Shown: one piece after another, positions 1 through 10,700 of the stretch
Position numbering within the stretch: position 1 is the stretch's first letter
Layout of the letters: each line of letters starts with the position of its first letter
DNA from: Trichuris trichiura
Taxonomy: Eukaryota; Nematoda; Enoplea; Trichinellida; Trichuridae
Reading direction: 5' to 3'
NCBI GenBank assembly: GCA_037903355.1
Contig: JBAJFE010000062.1
Location: 372,001-436,000 of the forward strand
DNA length: 64,000 bases
The notes under the pieces: generated by a model
What the model saw: only the letters and a program-made list of their open reading frames with translations
The model's database searches: none
Told to the model about the DNA's origin: nothing
Program-made: the position numbers and the translations under genes

Positions 1-594
1 GTAGTGACAAAAGTATTTAAACTGAATGCTCTCTGTCGTCTAGATGGTTGACAGCACTGTTGGCTTTGGTATTTGTAAGCGCGGCATGTAGTAGTGATAC
101 TTGGTCGAACGCGGTCGATTGTTACGTCATCGGGCACGAGTTTAACGAAGCCAACATTTTCAAATTCATTTGGCATGTATTTTTTCCTTCTTTTAGCCTC
201 ACCTTTTACGGTGCGCCGCCACCAACGTAGGCGTACAAAGTGCACGCATATTTGACGCTGTTTTCTTTTATTCACTTTTTGCCACTTTGTTTACGGTGAA
301 GGTTGTTCCAAGGCTGACCATTCTTCCCAACTGTGCGCGCTCGGTTGACCATTCGTTAATAGTATTTTTCAGATTGCACTGAACGGTCGAGATTTGAAAA
401 AAAGACTTAATGCTATTGCGCTCCGCCCTTCTGGCAGTCGGCGGGCGTCTAAGCGCCTATCTTCCTATTACCACCCAATGAAATAAACATGAAAACTATC
501 CGCGTCTGTTTTCTTGCCTTCCTTCCGTCAGCGTTTCTGCTTCCGAACAGATTTATCGACGATTATGGTAATTTATGTTGTTCCATTTGGAAGG
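1..594. other. 5' flank; possible last exon of a gene that starts outside the window
   Basis: No complete gene is seen here. A pyrimidine-rich stretch ending in TAG at 41-43 could be a splice acceptor. It is followed by an open frame to a stop at 228-230 whose translation has a short hydrophobic run (ALLALVFVSAAC). This could be the terminal exon of a plus-strand gene beginning left of the window, but I recognise no family and the frame may be open by chance. The remainder, up to the LENG1-like start codon at 595, would hold that gene's promoter and 5' UTR; I see no defined element in it. Confidence 0.25.
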
Positions 595-1311
595 ATGAAT
601 ATTTTGCCGAAGAAACGATGGCACGTTCGTACAAAGGAAAATGTGGCGAAGGTAAGGAGAGACGAAGCGGCCGCTGCGGCCGAAGAGCGAGCTCGTATGG
701 CGCGAGCCGCCTTAGCCGAACAAGAGGCGCGAACGAAATTTTTGATTTCTCGTCTCGGCGATGACGCCGAAGCATCGTCGGACATTGTTGGCATCTCCGA
801 CAAAGAACAAAAGGGACATCTCAACTTGTTTGACGAAGCCGGCTCGCGAGGGGGAATTTTCGGCGTCAATCCCGAAGCTGAGGCTGAAAAGAAGCAACAG
901 CGCGAACGAGAGGAACGTCGCATTGGTCTGCTTCGATATTTGGGCGAAGGCTCAATGGAATACATGAAGCAAACGCCATGGTACGAGCAAGTGCCCGAAC
1001 GTTTCAAAAATCGCGACCACCCTCCTCCTGCTCCTACAACAAGCCATGACGATGAGCAAAGGAGTATTAAGGAGGCTGAAAAGCGGAAGAAACGTAAGAA
1101 ACACCCGCCAACGATGGAAGAGCTCAGAGCTGAGCGCCTTAAACGAGAAAAGCTAGAAAATGCTCGCAGCGAATTGCTTTTGAAACACCGTACTCCCGCG
1201 AGGTCCGAACGCGTCGCTAAGAAAGACCGCAGTGATAGGGGAGCGCACGATTTCAGACAGAAGTACAGCAGCCAATTCAATCCAGTTTACGCTAAGCAGA
1301 ACCTACGTTAA
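595..1311 (+). CDS. LENG1: LENG1-like nuclear protein (Cir_N domain)
   Basis: Single-exon gene of 238 codons. The start is the ATG at 595 because the protein then opens with MNILPKKRWHVRTKENVA, which matches the opening of animal LENG1 proteins (MNILPKK, then WHVR and an N-V-VRRDEA block). An upstream in-frame ATG would add residues unlike the family. Visible features in order are a Cir_N-type N-terminus, an alanine/arginine/glutamate-rich helix (residues 20-45), a central LLRYLGEGS...PWY motif near residue 120, a lysine/arginine-rich segment with LRAERLKRE, and the typical C-terminal YSSQFNPVYAK motif. Vertebrate LENG1 is about 264 residues, so this looks full length. The family is poorly characterised and presumed nuclear, associated with RNA processing. 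It lies upstream of UQCR10 on the same strand. Confidence in orthology is high; the function is not established. Confidence 0.86.
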   Translation: MNILPKKRWHVRTKENVAKVRRDEAAAAAEERARMARAALAEQEARTKFLISRLGDDAEASSDIVGISDKEQKGHLNLFDEAGSRGGIFGVNPEAEAEKKQQREREERRIGLLRYLGEGSMEYMKQTPWYEQVPERFKNRDHPPPAPTTSHDDEQRSIKEAEKRKKRKKHPPTMEELRAERLKREKLENARSELLLKHRTPARSERVAKKDRSDRGAHDFRQKYSSQFNPVYAKQNLR

Positions 1312-1474
1312 CCCCACAATATGCAAATTAAAATCTCTTATCACCATCCGTGTTATCTCTGTTTTTTGAAGTCTTCGTTTCGTCGATTGTACAGCGCTCG
1401 TCTCCAATCGATTGCTCTGTTCAACGCTTATCTCATTTTCCTTTCAAGCACAGCGTCTGATAAGCCTTAGGACT

Positions 1475-1808
1475 ATGGCAACCAAGGTAGGGGTCGCCCC
1501 AATCGCTTATTGATCTTCCGACTTTCGTTTCAGCTGGGAATCAATGGCGGTTTTTTGGACAAGCTTTATCGTCTTGTCGTGCAGCGCAACTCAACTTTCC
1601 TTATGGCCGGACTGATCGGCGCTTTCGCTCTTGAGCGAACTGTCGACGTTGTGTGCGACTCCATTTTCGACAAGGTCAATGAAGGAGTAAGTTTAAAAAA
1701 AAAAAACAATTTTTGCAGCGGGCCACGCGGACAGCGAGCTTTGTTTACTGTTTACAGAAACAATTCAAGGACTTTGTTAAAAAGTTGGAAGCGCAAAACC
1801 AGGAATGA
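1475..1808 (+). CDS. UQCR10: Cytochrome b-c1 complex subunit 9 (complex III, UQCR10/QCR9)
   Basis: Three exons, 1475-1486, 1534-1686 and 1758-1808, joined in phase 0, give 71 residues. The introns are 47 and 71 bp with GTAGGG/CAG and GTAAGT/CAG ends. The first exon encodes only MATK. The central exon carries the family signature LYRLVVQRNSTFLMAGLIGA followed by FALERTVD and IFDKVNEG, which matches UQCR10: one transmembrane helix preceded by a basic matrix-side arm. The last exon adds the polar tail KQFKDFVKKLEAQNQE. The product is a small single-pass subunit of ubiquinol-cytochrome c reductase in the inner mitochondrial membrane, close to the Rieske protein and cytochrome c1. It is convergent with DRG1, with 92 bp between the stop codons. 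A second possible acceptor at about 1720 would break the frame. Confidence 0.9.
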
Positions 1809-1900
1809 ATCGAAGAGAAAAGCTACAAGCTGTTTAGATTAGTTAAACTCTGAAAAAGTGGGCAATTAAAGGAGTACTACGGCTGTAGTTGATGTGCCGC

Positions 1901-3627
1901 TTACTTTTTGACTATTTGTACCACGTCTTCGTCGTACAGAACGTGGTCTTTACCGCATCTTTGCGGGTTGTGCTTGACGGAGGAGCCCCAAACTAGGGCG
2001 CTTTAAGAGAAATATGCAAAAAAATAAAGTAAAAAAGGAAAGAAATTGGCGCCTCTTACAACTTGAACTCCTTCAACAGGTTTTTGTGTATCTTGGCGCA
2101 CAAGTCTTCAACGGTGGGGCTTCCTGAGGGCAGCACAATAGGCGCATTGTAGTCCGGAAGTTGTCCCTTCGGCTTCGTGTATCTTAAAAGCGGTTTTTCG
2201 TTTTAAAAAAAGGCCAACCGGGAAAAAAGTTCGTCAGCGAACATTCTTATCAAGCTGAGGTACTCCCACATGCGCTCGAGCAGGTCGTCGAAGTTCCATT
2301 TATGATGCGCGGATATGGGAATGCAGTGCGGGATTTTGTAAACAATGTCCAATTCCTGAAATGAGCATTTTTTTTTCAAAAAAAAAATTCGAAAAACCGA
2401 CGGCTGCGGTTCAAGCTACCTCGATGGTTATCTGGTCGATTTTGTTGAGCACGTATATGCAAGGCACGTAAACTCGATTTCCCTCAACTATATCGATTAT
2501 GTCTTCGGCTGTGGCGTCAACTTTAAGCGTTATGTCCGCATTGTGGATTTTGTATTCGGCCAAAATGGTCTTCACCGTTTCCAGGTCGAGCTCGGATTGG
2601 GCCACCTTTGGAAAAGGCAAAATTTCCCATGCATTCAAACAAGGAGCCGCCGTCGCTTACCGTAGACGTTAAGTTGATTCCACCCTTTTCCTTCTTTTTA
2701 AAGTATACGTTCGGCGGCTTCTTGTTCAGTCGTATACCGAAGCCTTCCAGTTCACGTTCGATGATGGTTTTGTGCTGCAATGGCTTTAGCGCGTCCAGGA
2801 CGATTAAAATCAAATTGCAAGTTCGGGCGACGGCAATGACTTGTCTGCCACGACCTTTACCGTCCTTTGCGCCTTCAATGATTCCGGGCAGATCAAGCAA
2901 CTAAGGTGGGAGCAGCGTACGGGCGTAAAGGTGAAAATAGTCAACAAACTTGAATTTTGGCACCCTTGTAACGTATAACACCGGGAACAGTGGTTAGCGT
3001 GGTGAATTCATAGTCAGCTACTTCGGAATACACGCCGGCAATGTTGGTCAGCAACGTGGACTTTCCAACGGACGGAAACCCTGAATTGTACAGTAAACTT
3101 TGAATTTAAATAAAGATGCGCAAGTTAGCTTTCCTAGCTGCGCTATCTCTAACGCCCTGCGCGTCATTAGCTAAGTGTCTAGATAACGATTTGCGTATAT
3201 CTATCAACGCAAAGTGAATTTCAAGCTTGGAAACGCCCAAATTGCAAATAACTAACTTGTGCTTAAGCGTCCGAAAATTAAATGCAAATGAAAGGTTTTA
3301 GTGGCAAAGCTGGTAAGCAAGAGACTTAAGAGCTACGATGGTAAGGACGAGAAGAATGAGAAAAATTACTAACCTACGAATCCGACGCGAGCGTCACCAG
3401 TTTTGGCCACGTCGAAGCCTTCACCTCCTCCGCTTGGGCCGCTTTTTGGCATCAACAATTCGCGTCGAAGTTTGGCCAGTCTGGCTTTCAGCAGACCAAG
3501 GTGACCCATCGTAGCTTTGTTTCTTTGGGTTCTTGCCATCTGAATGGAAAATTCAAAGCGTACAGAGTCGACACGCTTAAATGCAAACCTCGGCTTCAAT
3601 TTCGGCAATCTTTTGAAGGATGGTCAT
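1901..3627 (-). CDS. DRG1: Developmentally regulated GTP-binding protein 1 (DRG1, OBG-type GTPase)
   Basis: Eight exons on the minus strand: 3627-3589, 3539-3374, 3080-2950, 2900-2661, 2605-2420, 2355-2243, 2182-2060 and 2000-1901. All join in frame to give 365 residues; animal DRG1 is 367. The start [13 protein letters not shown] fits the family N-terminus. Motifs in order are the P-loop GFPSVGKST (about residue 69), the G2 region [10 protein letters not shown]3 DLPGIIEGA, the DRG-specific insert ending [15 protein letters not shown]4 NKID, G5-like SAHHKWNF, and a C-terminal TGS domain ending in [12 protein letters not shown]1 is a cytoplasmic GTPase that works with DFRP1 on translating ribosomes. 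Introns are mostly 45-85 bp. The intron at 3081-3373 is longer (293 bp), and one donor (before 2243) is a weak GTTCGC supported by the exact LIRIYTKPKG junction. The gene is divergent from RBM26, with about 1.1 kb between start codons. Confidence 0.95.
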
Positions 3628-4738
3628 TGCTTAACGTGAAAATAGTCGAACAAAGTCAACAAGTAAAAACTGTCCAGTTGTTGGCGTACCAACACAGCCT
3701 AAAGCGTAAGTTTTAGTGACCACAGTGCGAAATTCACAGCAGCCGCGGACGGTCAAGACAGAAGTCATTTAGTCACATTTTAAAACGTTAAAAGCACTGC
3801 AAAAAGGGAACGTGAAGTAGTACACGTTTGCTCGAACAAAGTATGAACAGCAGAAAACTGATCTGCATTAGTCACTTTCAAAACTGACTGTCACTACAAA
3901 AGTAATTTGATGTTCATAATGCAAGCATACTGTAAGTTTGAACCTCAATTGCTGGAAAGCGGATTAATAGAGTTGGTAAAGCTTACAAGCGTGGAAAACG
4001 TTTGTAATGGAAAAACATGATTCCAAAAGCATTATTTTCAAACATATACGATAGATTTATCAAGTTTTACAAATCAACCGCCAAACCGCTTTTTTTGCTG
4101 AGAGATTTTTTCCGATATCCGCATCTTCGCTCCGAGCAAAGGAAATTGATTTTAAGTATGTCGTGATGTACGGCAGCCGACAAAGTTTTCTGTCCCAAAG
4201 CCTATTTGAAAAAATTACCGTATTTTTGCATTACCGATATCGTAAACAAAAATAAATGCGAACAAGTAAAAAAAAAGTTGTGCTGAGCAAATTTTTCGGT
4301 ATCGATTAGACTTGGCGATGAAATTCGCCACGAATTGGTCTCTCCTGCATAGCTGCGCTGTTATCTATGATTGGAATGTCGGCATGTAGGTCCATAACCA
4401 CCTTTACGAGCAGAAAAACTATGCGTTAAAATTATACAGCGTGGTAGAGCAATAATTGCATTTGAGAAGGCGAGATAACAGCTGTTTTAAATGATGATTA
4501 AGTACTATCCCGATTCCAGAAGAAGCATTCTTCCTGCTGGCGGTCAGCAACGGCTATTTAGATTATGAGCGGTTATTTTGCTGTCCCTCAAGCGTTTTTT
4601 GCTTTTTTGGTTTGTAAAAGCACAGTTTTAATGGCGACCAACACGGCCTGATGAAAACCTGAACACAGTGTTATCTAGAATTTGTACAGTACCTTCCTAC
4701 CGTGTTGTTTTCACCCGTTGTACCGACGGGAATTTGGT
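3628..4738. other. Divergent intergenic region between DRG1 and RBM26
   Basis: This 1.1-kb stretch separates two start codons on opposite strands and must hold both promoters and 5' UTRs. It is AT-rich with many short A/T runs. I see no open frame supported by codon pattern or splice sites, no RNA gene and no clear repeat. Confidence 0.5.
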
Positions 4739-7700
4739 ATGCTCGTAGCTCATCCTGAGCTCCTTCGGGAGTGGATCTGCGCAAATTTATCGCCAATGTA
4801 AGTTGCCATTTGATTTAAAATAGTGGCGGGTTCAATTTCGATGCGACACCTGCTTTTCAAAGGTTTTTTACCTCCCCGTTCCTGTGTGAAGTCAACTTCA
4901 CCCGCCCCTGCTAGTGCCTATTTAAAATGCCACGCTGTAAGCCTGGCCCTGCCGCATTTTTGCTAGTGTAATGGGTAATTATTCGACCAGCATTCTCTCG
5001 GCAGGCGCAGCTTGCGGTTTTAATTGTTCCTTCAAACTTGCTTCGTACAATTCGTATGGAATTCGATAAGTTGAATTTTCACGCTGTGCTCTTTCTTCAG
5101 ATGCGACGCAGATCCCAGCGCTCTGGCCAAGTATGTCATAGCGTTGCTTAAAAAGGAAAAGCACGATGACGAGCTGGTCAGCTTCCTTTCCGAACAATTG
5201 GAAGTATTTTTGCAGAAAAGTAATTGAACATTTTCGCCGCATCGCTCGCTTGTTGCTTATGCGTTCGTTTAGATACGCTTTTCTTCGTTGAAAAGTTGAT
5301 TAGCGCTGTAAAAGATAAGACATACCTGAAAAGTTCAAAAAGGCCTTCAAGTTCGTCGTCAAAGGAATTTTCCCGGAGTGCTCGAGATTCTTCGGAAGGA
5401 TCGTCTAGGCAAAGTCGCTCCGAGCATCAGAACAGTGAGAAAAATGATAGCGTACCTCGTCGGTAAGCCCTTATTTTTCACCTTGGGAGCTTGTTGCATG
5501 TAAGCCTGAAGCTATGGTGAGGCAGATTCAAATAGCAATGTAATTTTTATAGTAATGTGTTATTTTTAACTTTATTCAAATTTGTACTGCTAGTGAATGG
5601 CCAAGTTTCTCGAAATCGTCAAAGAGCTAATATTTCTCCTTTTTCTTTAGTGTTGCCTCTAAGGTGTCTTGTTTAAGTCATTTTGCTAAGTGTCCCCTTA
5701 AGCTCAGTTACAGTATACTTAATATAAATGACAATGCATTCCAAGTTATGGATTACAGTAAAGGAGAAGTTCACAAATTGTTTTGCGGTAGTTCATTTTA
5801 TGTTTTACCGTTAAAGGCGGAAGAGCTCGCCAAATCGACCGAAGACATTTCGCAAAACCGGCAGCAGATCTCGTTCGCGAAGTCGAGAAAGGAACAAAGG
5901 AACATCGAGCGGTTCAGCCGGCAGTCGCTCGTCCCTCACAAGCTCTCGAGAGCGCGAGAAGGAAAACCGCGATGCCAAAGGAGTTCAGTCGCCATTAAAT
6001 GCTGGTAAAGAGCCTCGGAAGTCTGCAGAGCAAGGTACGATAAGCCATTGCCTCAGTATAGGCTTACTATATTTATGCCTAACAGCAACTGTAATCATTT
6101 TATTAATGTTTATCATGCTTCCTGTTGCATGTTGCCCTGCGCGTCCTTCTTTTTCTACGTTCCACTCACTTCAGTCATTTATTAATTTTCCACTTGCATG
6201 TTCGTAAATATGAACATGGTTATTTTTTACTTGCAACCCTTGTAGCGACTTGTTGTTTTCTTAATTCTATTTCATCAATAAGTACGGTATAATGTGTTCG
6301 TTTTGTGCTTTTAATTTTTTGTCCTCTTTTAGATACCTCAACTGACGTGACCACCTCTGTGGACTCAACTAGCAACAGAGGCGACAAAGATAAGAGAAAG
6401 AAACTTCGTTGTCGCGATTTCGACGGTATTACTGTTGCTATTTGCATATTCGGGATATTGGTTAATTATTTCCTTGCAGAAAAAGGCTATTGCATGCTCG
6501 GCGATAATTGTCCCTTTGATCACGGACCGGATCCGGTTGTTGTCGAAGAGTTTCCGTTACCCAACATGATGCCGCATAAATGTTTGTTTTTCTTTCCGTT
6601 GCCAGTGCGCGGTAGCATAGTTTGTTTCGTTGATTCAGATCCCGAAATGGCGACGAGGCCAGTGAAACCTACCGTAGTGGCGCCTCCGCCGCCGAATTTT
6701 TCCATACCACCACCCGGATACGCCCCAATTCAACCTCCAACAGCTGTCGAATCAAAGTATCAACCGGAAGCATACAATCCCGAGTCACCGTCGCTGACGT
6801 CCGCCCCGCCAGTGAAGGGAGCGGTGGCAATGCCTGCCTATAGTCAGCCACCTCCAATTCTTTGGTCCCAACCGCCTCCACCGACGGTACTTCGCTTTGG
6901 TCCAATGCATCCCTTTTCTATGGAGCAAAGCGTAAAAATGGGCGTCGGTCAGCAATCGACCGAAGGCGTTCACGTAAAGCCAATGGGTGCAGGCGGATTG
7001 AGGATGCCAGGCACGCAAGGTTCCTCGTACGGGAGTAGAAAGCGGCCGGTCCGATCTGACATCCAGGCAATGCCGTACGGCAAGTTCAACAGGACATTGG
7101 AGGTTCGCAGAATTCCGGTGCCGCTGAACACCATATCCAAATTGAACGGGCACTTTTCCACTTTTGGCAACGTGACCAATATAAATGTGCGATACGCTTC
7201 AGCGTCGCGTGTTTTGATTGTTTGTTTTTGTTAAGGTCGGTTTCGACAGTGATCCCCAAGGCGCTTTGATAACTTACGCGACAAGAGGGGAAGCTGTTGC
7301 CGCCTACAAGTCGACAACTCCAATTTTCAACAATCGTTTCATCAAGGTATTTTGGCACAAATCGGAAACGACCGACTCGGATAAGCAGGAGGAGAGAGTT
7401 GTTAAAAGCGTCGCCGACGAGTCCGCAAAGGATCTGCAGGTTACAAAGCCTAGCAAAAATGGAATGACCGCGGACGAAAAGCCTGAAGTGAATAACAGCC
7501 AGAAAAATGTATGTCTTCATTGCTTCCTTGCAGCTTGTTCTATTTTTTTTGAAATTCGCAGGACGGCGTCGGTGTCCAACCGTCGGCAAAATATGTAAAA
7601 ACAAGCGACGGCTTCGCTCTAGCGCGGCGCAGCGCTGCGGCACCTACTGATAAGGAAGCGGAAAAGCCTGTAAGGCTAATTTGCATGAATGCTTTTTTTT

Positions 7701-10700
7701 ATTCTTAACTTCCTTTTACGCGTTGCAGAAGTGCGATCGTAGCGTTGAGCTGCAACGGACAAATTTGGAATTGTTCAACAACTACATGGAGCAACAAAAA
7801 TTCTTGTTTGCCAGATTGGAAACTTGCGACGATGCCGAAATCAAAAAGCAACTGTTGGAGGTCAGTAGATTTAATGTTCATCCTTAAGCGATTATCCAAT
7901 TCGTTTTGCAGATGATAAAGGCTTTAGAAGCGAAGACCAAAGCGCTCATTGACGAAATAAATAAAATCAAGTTAAATCAGAACAAAAAGCGTACCCGCGG
8001 AGAGGTAAGAGCTTTTTATGCTAATATATGACTAGCAAAGGTTTTATTACGGAGTAGTTCCCGTTTTAATGCGCGTAAACTCCGGAGCTTTCGGGTCGAC
8101 CGGGACCCGTCTTCAGCGGTTGTGATTTATGGGTATAAATTGTGTGCGTGACTTGAGTCTTCTGTCGTTTCTATGGTTTAAAGCGGGTGTTTTAAAGTAC
8201 CAGAAAGAAATACAACAATAGTTTTAAAGTATTAAAAAATACAACAATAGTAAACCTCAGCTCCTCCTCTATAAGTAAAAATGAGAAGGCCATACTAAAA
8301 AAGGGACTGAACTTCGTTCCCACCCCTAAACGACCACCCGTTCTCGATATCGTTACCTCAATTGAAGACAGCTTATCCTCGACAGACCCACATAAGAGCC
8401 AGACAGATTAAAAGCACTTTATCTACATTAATCTTATATCACCGCTTCAACGCCACTCCTAACTTAAGTCGACATGAGATGAACTGCCTACATCAGCTTC
8501 GAAATCAACCGAACAGAATTATCACTAAAACCGATAAAGGGAATAAAATAGTTCTACTAGACAGAAACACTTACATGGAAAAAATGACAGCTATCTTAAG
8601 CACCAACAATTATGCCCCTTTACCCACTGACCCTACAGAGGCTTTATCGGAAAAATCTTCGATCTCTCCTCATCACATATGCCGCTGAGACCAAAGAACC
8701 TGAAATCAACAAAATGATAACACATCTTAAGTTTGCATCGAACTTCAGACCCCTGAACTCTATGGTCTCCCAAAAGTACACAAACCATGGATTCCAATGA
8801 GACCAATAGTCTCCACCATTAATAGTATCACAAGTGAACTCAGTCGGTACTTAGGAACGATCATCAAACCACTTACTGGCAAAGAGCCGTCCTTTATCAA
8901 AAATAGGAAAACTTTTATCAACGAAATCCGGAGTCACTACCTAGAACCAGATGAGATTCTGGTTAGTTATGATGTAAAAGAACTGTTCCCGAGCATCCCC
9001 ATATCAGATACACTTGAGATCCTATACAATCTCCTCAATGCAGACACAAGTCTACCCACCAGAACTAAACTAAATCCCTTTCACATTGTCAAATTGGGTT
9101 TCCTTTTGCATGGAAGAAGGCAATCATTTCACTTTTGATAACAAGTACTACAAACAATCTAGCGGAGTACCTATGGGCAGCCCCTTATCTCCAGTATTAG
9201 CAGAAATATTTATAGAAAGCTTTGAAAGACAGATGTTCGCAACGGTAGACAGACACATAGCTCCACGCCTTTTCAAAAGGTACGTAGACGACATATTCGT
9301 AATTATTAAAGCTGGAAAGGAAGAACAATTTTTACAATTTCTCAACAACATCCGCCCGAACCAAGTTGTTTTCACAATGGAAAAAGAAGACAACAACACC
9401 CTACCCTTTCTAGACGTTTTAATTATCCGCACAAACGATGGGCTAAAAACCAGAATATATAGAAAACCCACGCACACGGATCAGTACCTCAACTTTTCAT
9501 CACATCACCCCAGATCAGTAATGCGTGGTATCCTCTCTGGAATGATTGACCGGGCAATCAAATTATGCAGTCCTGAATGTCTTCAACCAGAGTTCAACTA
9601 CATTCGGAAAATTTTCTACAAGAACGGATATCCCAGGTCCTTTATTAGCCAAGTGCTCAATTACAAGCTTCGCAAACGTGAATCTAGTGCAGAAAACGCT
9701 TCGCACCAGCCTTGCTTAGTTATTCCCTATGTGGCAAGCTTAGGAGAAAAAATTACCCGGTTAGGAAGAACGTTAGGTTTCAGAGTCTTCTTCAAGAGCT
9801 CCCCTAACCTCAGATCAATTCTTCGCTCGGACAAAACAAAAATCCCAACAAACAAGAAAACAGGATTAGTATACGCAGTCGAATGCTCTTGCTCAGGAAT
9901 CTATATTGGCGAAACGGGAAACACCTTGGAACATAGATTTAATGAACACTTAAAAAAGCTTACAAGTTACAGCAATGCAAAGGCCATGGTCAATAGCAGT
10001 GGATATGGAACTACACAAAGAGGAAGACCAATTTTAAACCCGATAATCACCATGGAAAAAGCCAAACAGGCCTCTGCCGTGGCAGAACATGGCACACAAT
10101 GTAACCAAACGCTTAACCCAAAAGTCTTATGTTATGAAAAGAACCTACGATTAAGAAGAATCAAAGAAGCCCTTTACATAAGACACAACCACACATACAA
10201 CCGCGATCAAGGAGCAGATGTAAGTGAAATTTGAACAAATATAGTGACGCGTTACGACTGCTGCTCCCTAATTGGACGTGATACAAGAACACATGGAGCA
10301 AGTGAAAGAAGAAATAATCACCGCACATGAAAGAAACGGACAAATTACATTCCATACAAACAGAAAAACCACCAACAGAGAACTTTAAAACACCCGCTTT
10401 AAACCATAGAAACGACAGAAGACTCAAGTCACGCACACAATTTATACCCATAAATCACAACCGCTGAAGACGGGTCCCGGTCGACCCGAAAGCTCCGGAG
10501 TTTACGCGCATTAAAACGGGAACTACGTAATAAAACCTTTGCATTATGAAAATATACGGTCCGGTACGAAGAAATCACATTTTCAATATATGACTAGCAG
10601 CTTAGAGGTTTTCTACGTTGTTGAGATAATAAGGGTGCTTAAGTATACAGTTTGTGCGGCATTGCTTCGAAACAAACTTTGTTTTTTTTTCAGATTCAGC

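Larger units (their letters stand above)
8038..10584 (+). mobile_element. Penelope-like retroelement (PLE) inserted in RBM26 intron 11
   Basis: A 2.5-kb insertion lies between two copies of a 15-bp direct repeat (8023-8037 and 10585-10599), read as the target-site duplication. The ends form inverted repeats of about 161 bp that are identical apart from a 3-bp indel, and a 42-bp tail separates the right repeat from the target duplication. The interior encodes PLE reverse transcriptase blocks and a C-terminal GIY-YIG-type endonuclease module in the same orientation as the host gene. Inverted terminal copies of the pseudo-LTR and an extra 3' tail are known arrangements in Penelope elements. The host intron would be under 200 bp without it. 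The insertion sits 33 bp inside the intron, away from both splice sites. Confidence 0.9.

Noticed and set aside
573..1280. 235-codon open frame on the minus strand
   Set aside because: It is antisense to the LENG1-like gene, has no start-region or domain support, and is serine/arginine-rich only because the sense strand is rich in E/R codons.
6785..7153. Minus-strand frame within RBM26 exon 7
   Set aside because: Mirror of the proline-rich linker; no independent support.
7086..7643. 185-codon minus-strand frame
   Set aside because: It overlaps RBM26 exons 7-9 that are fixed by homology (first RRM); no family match.
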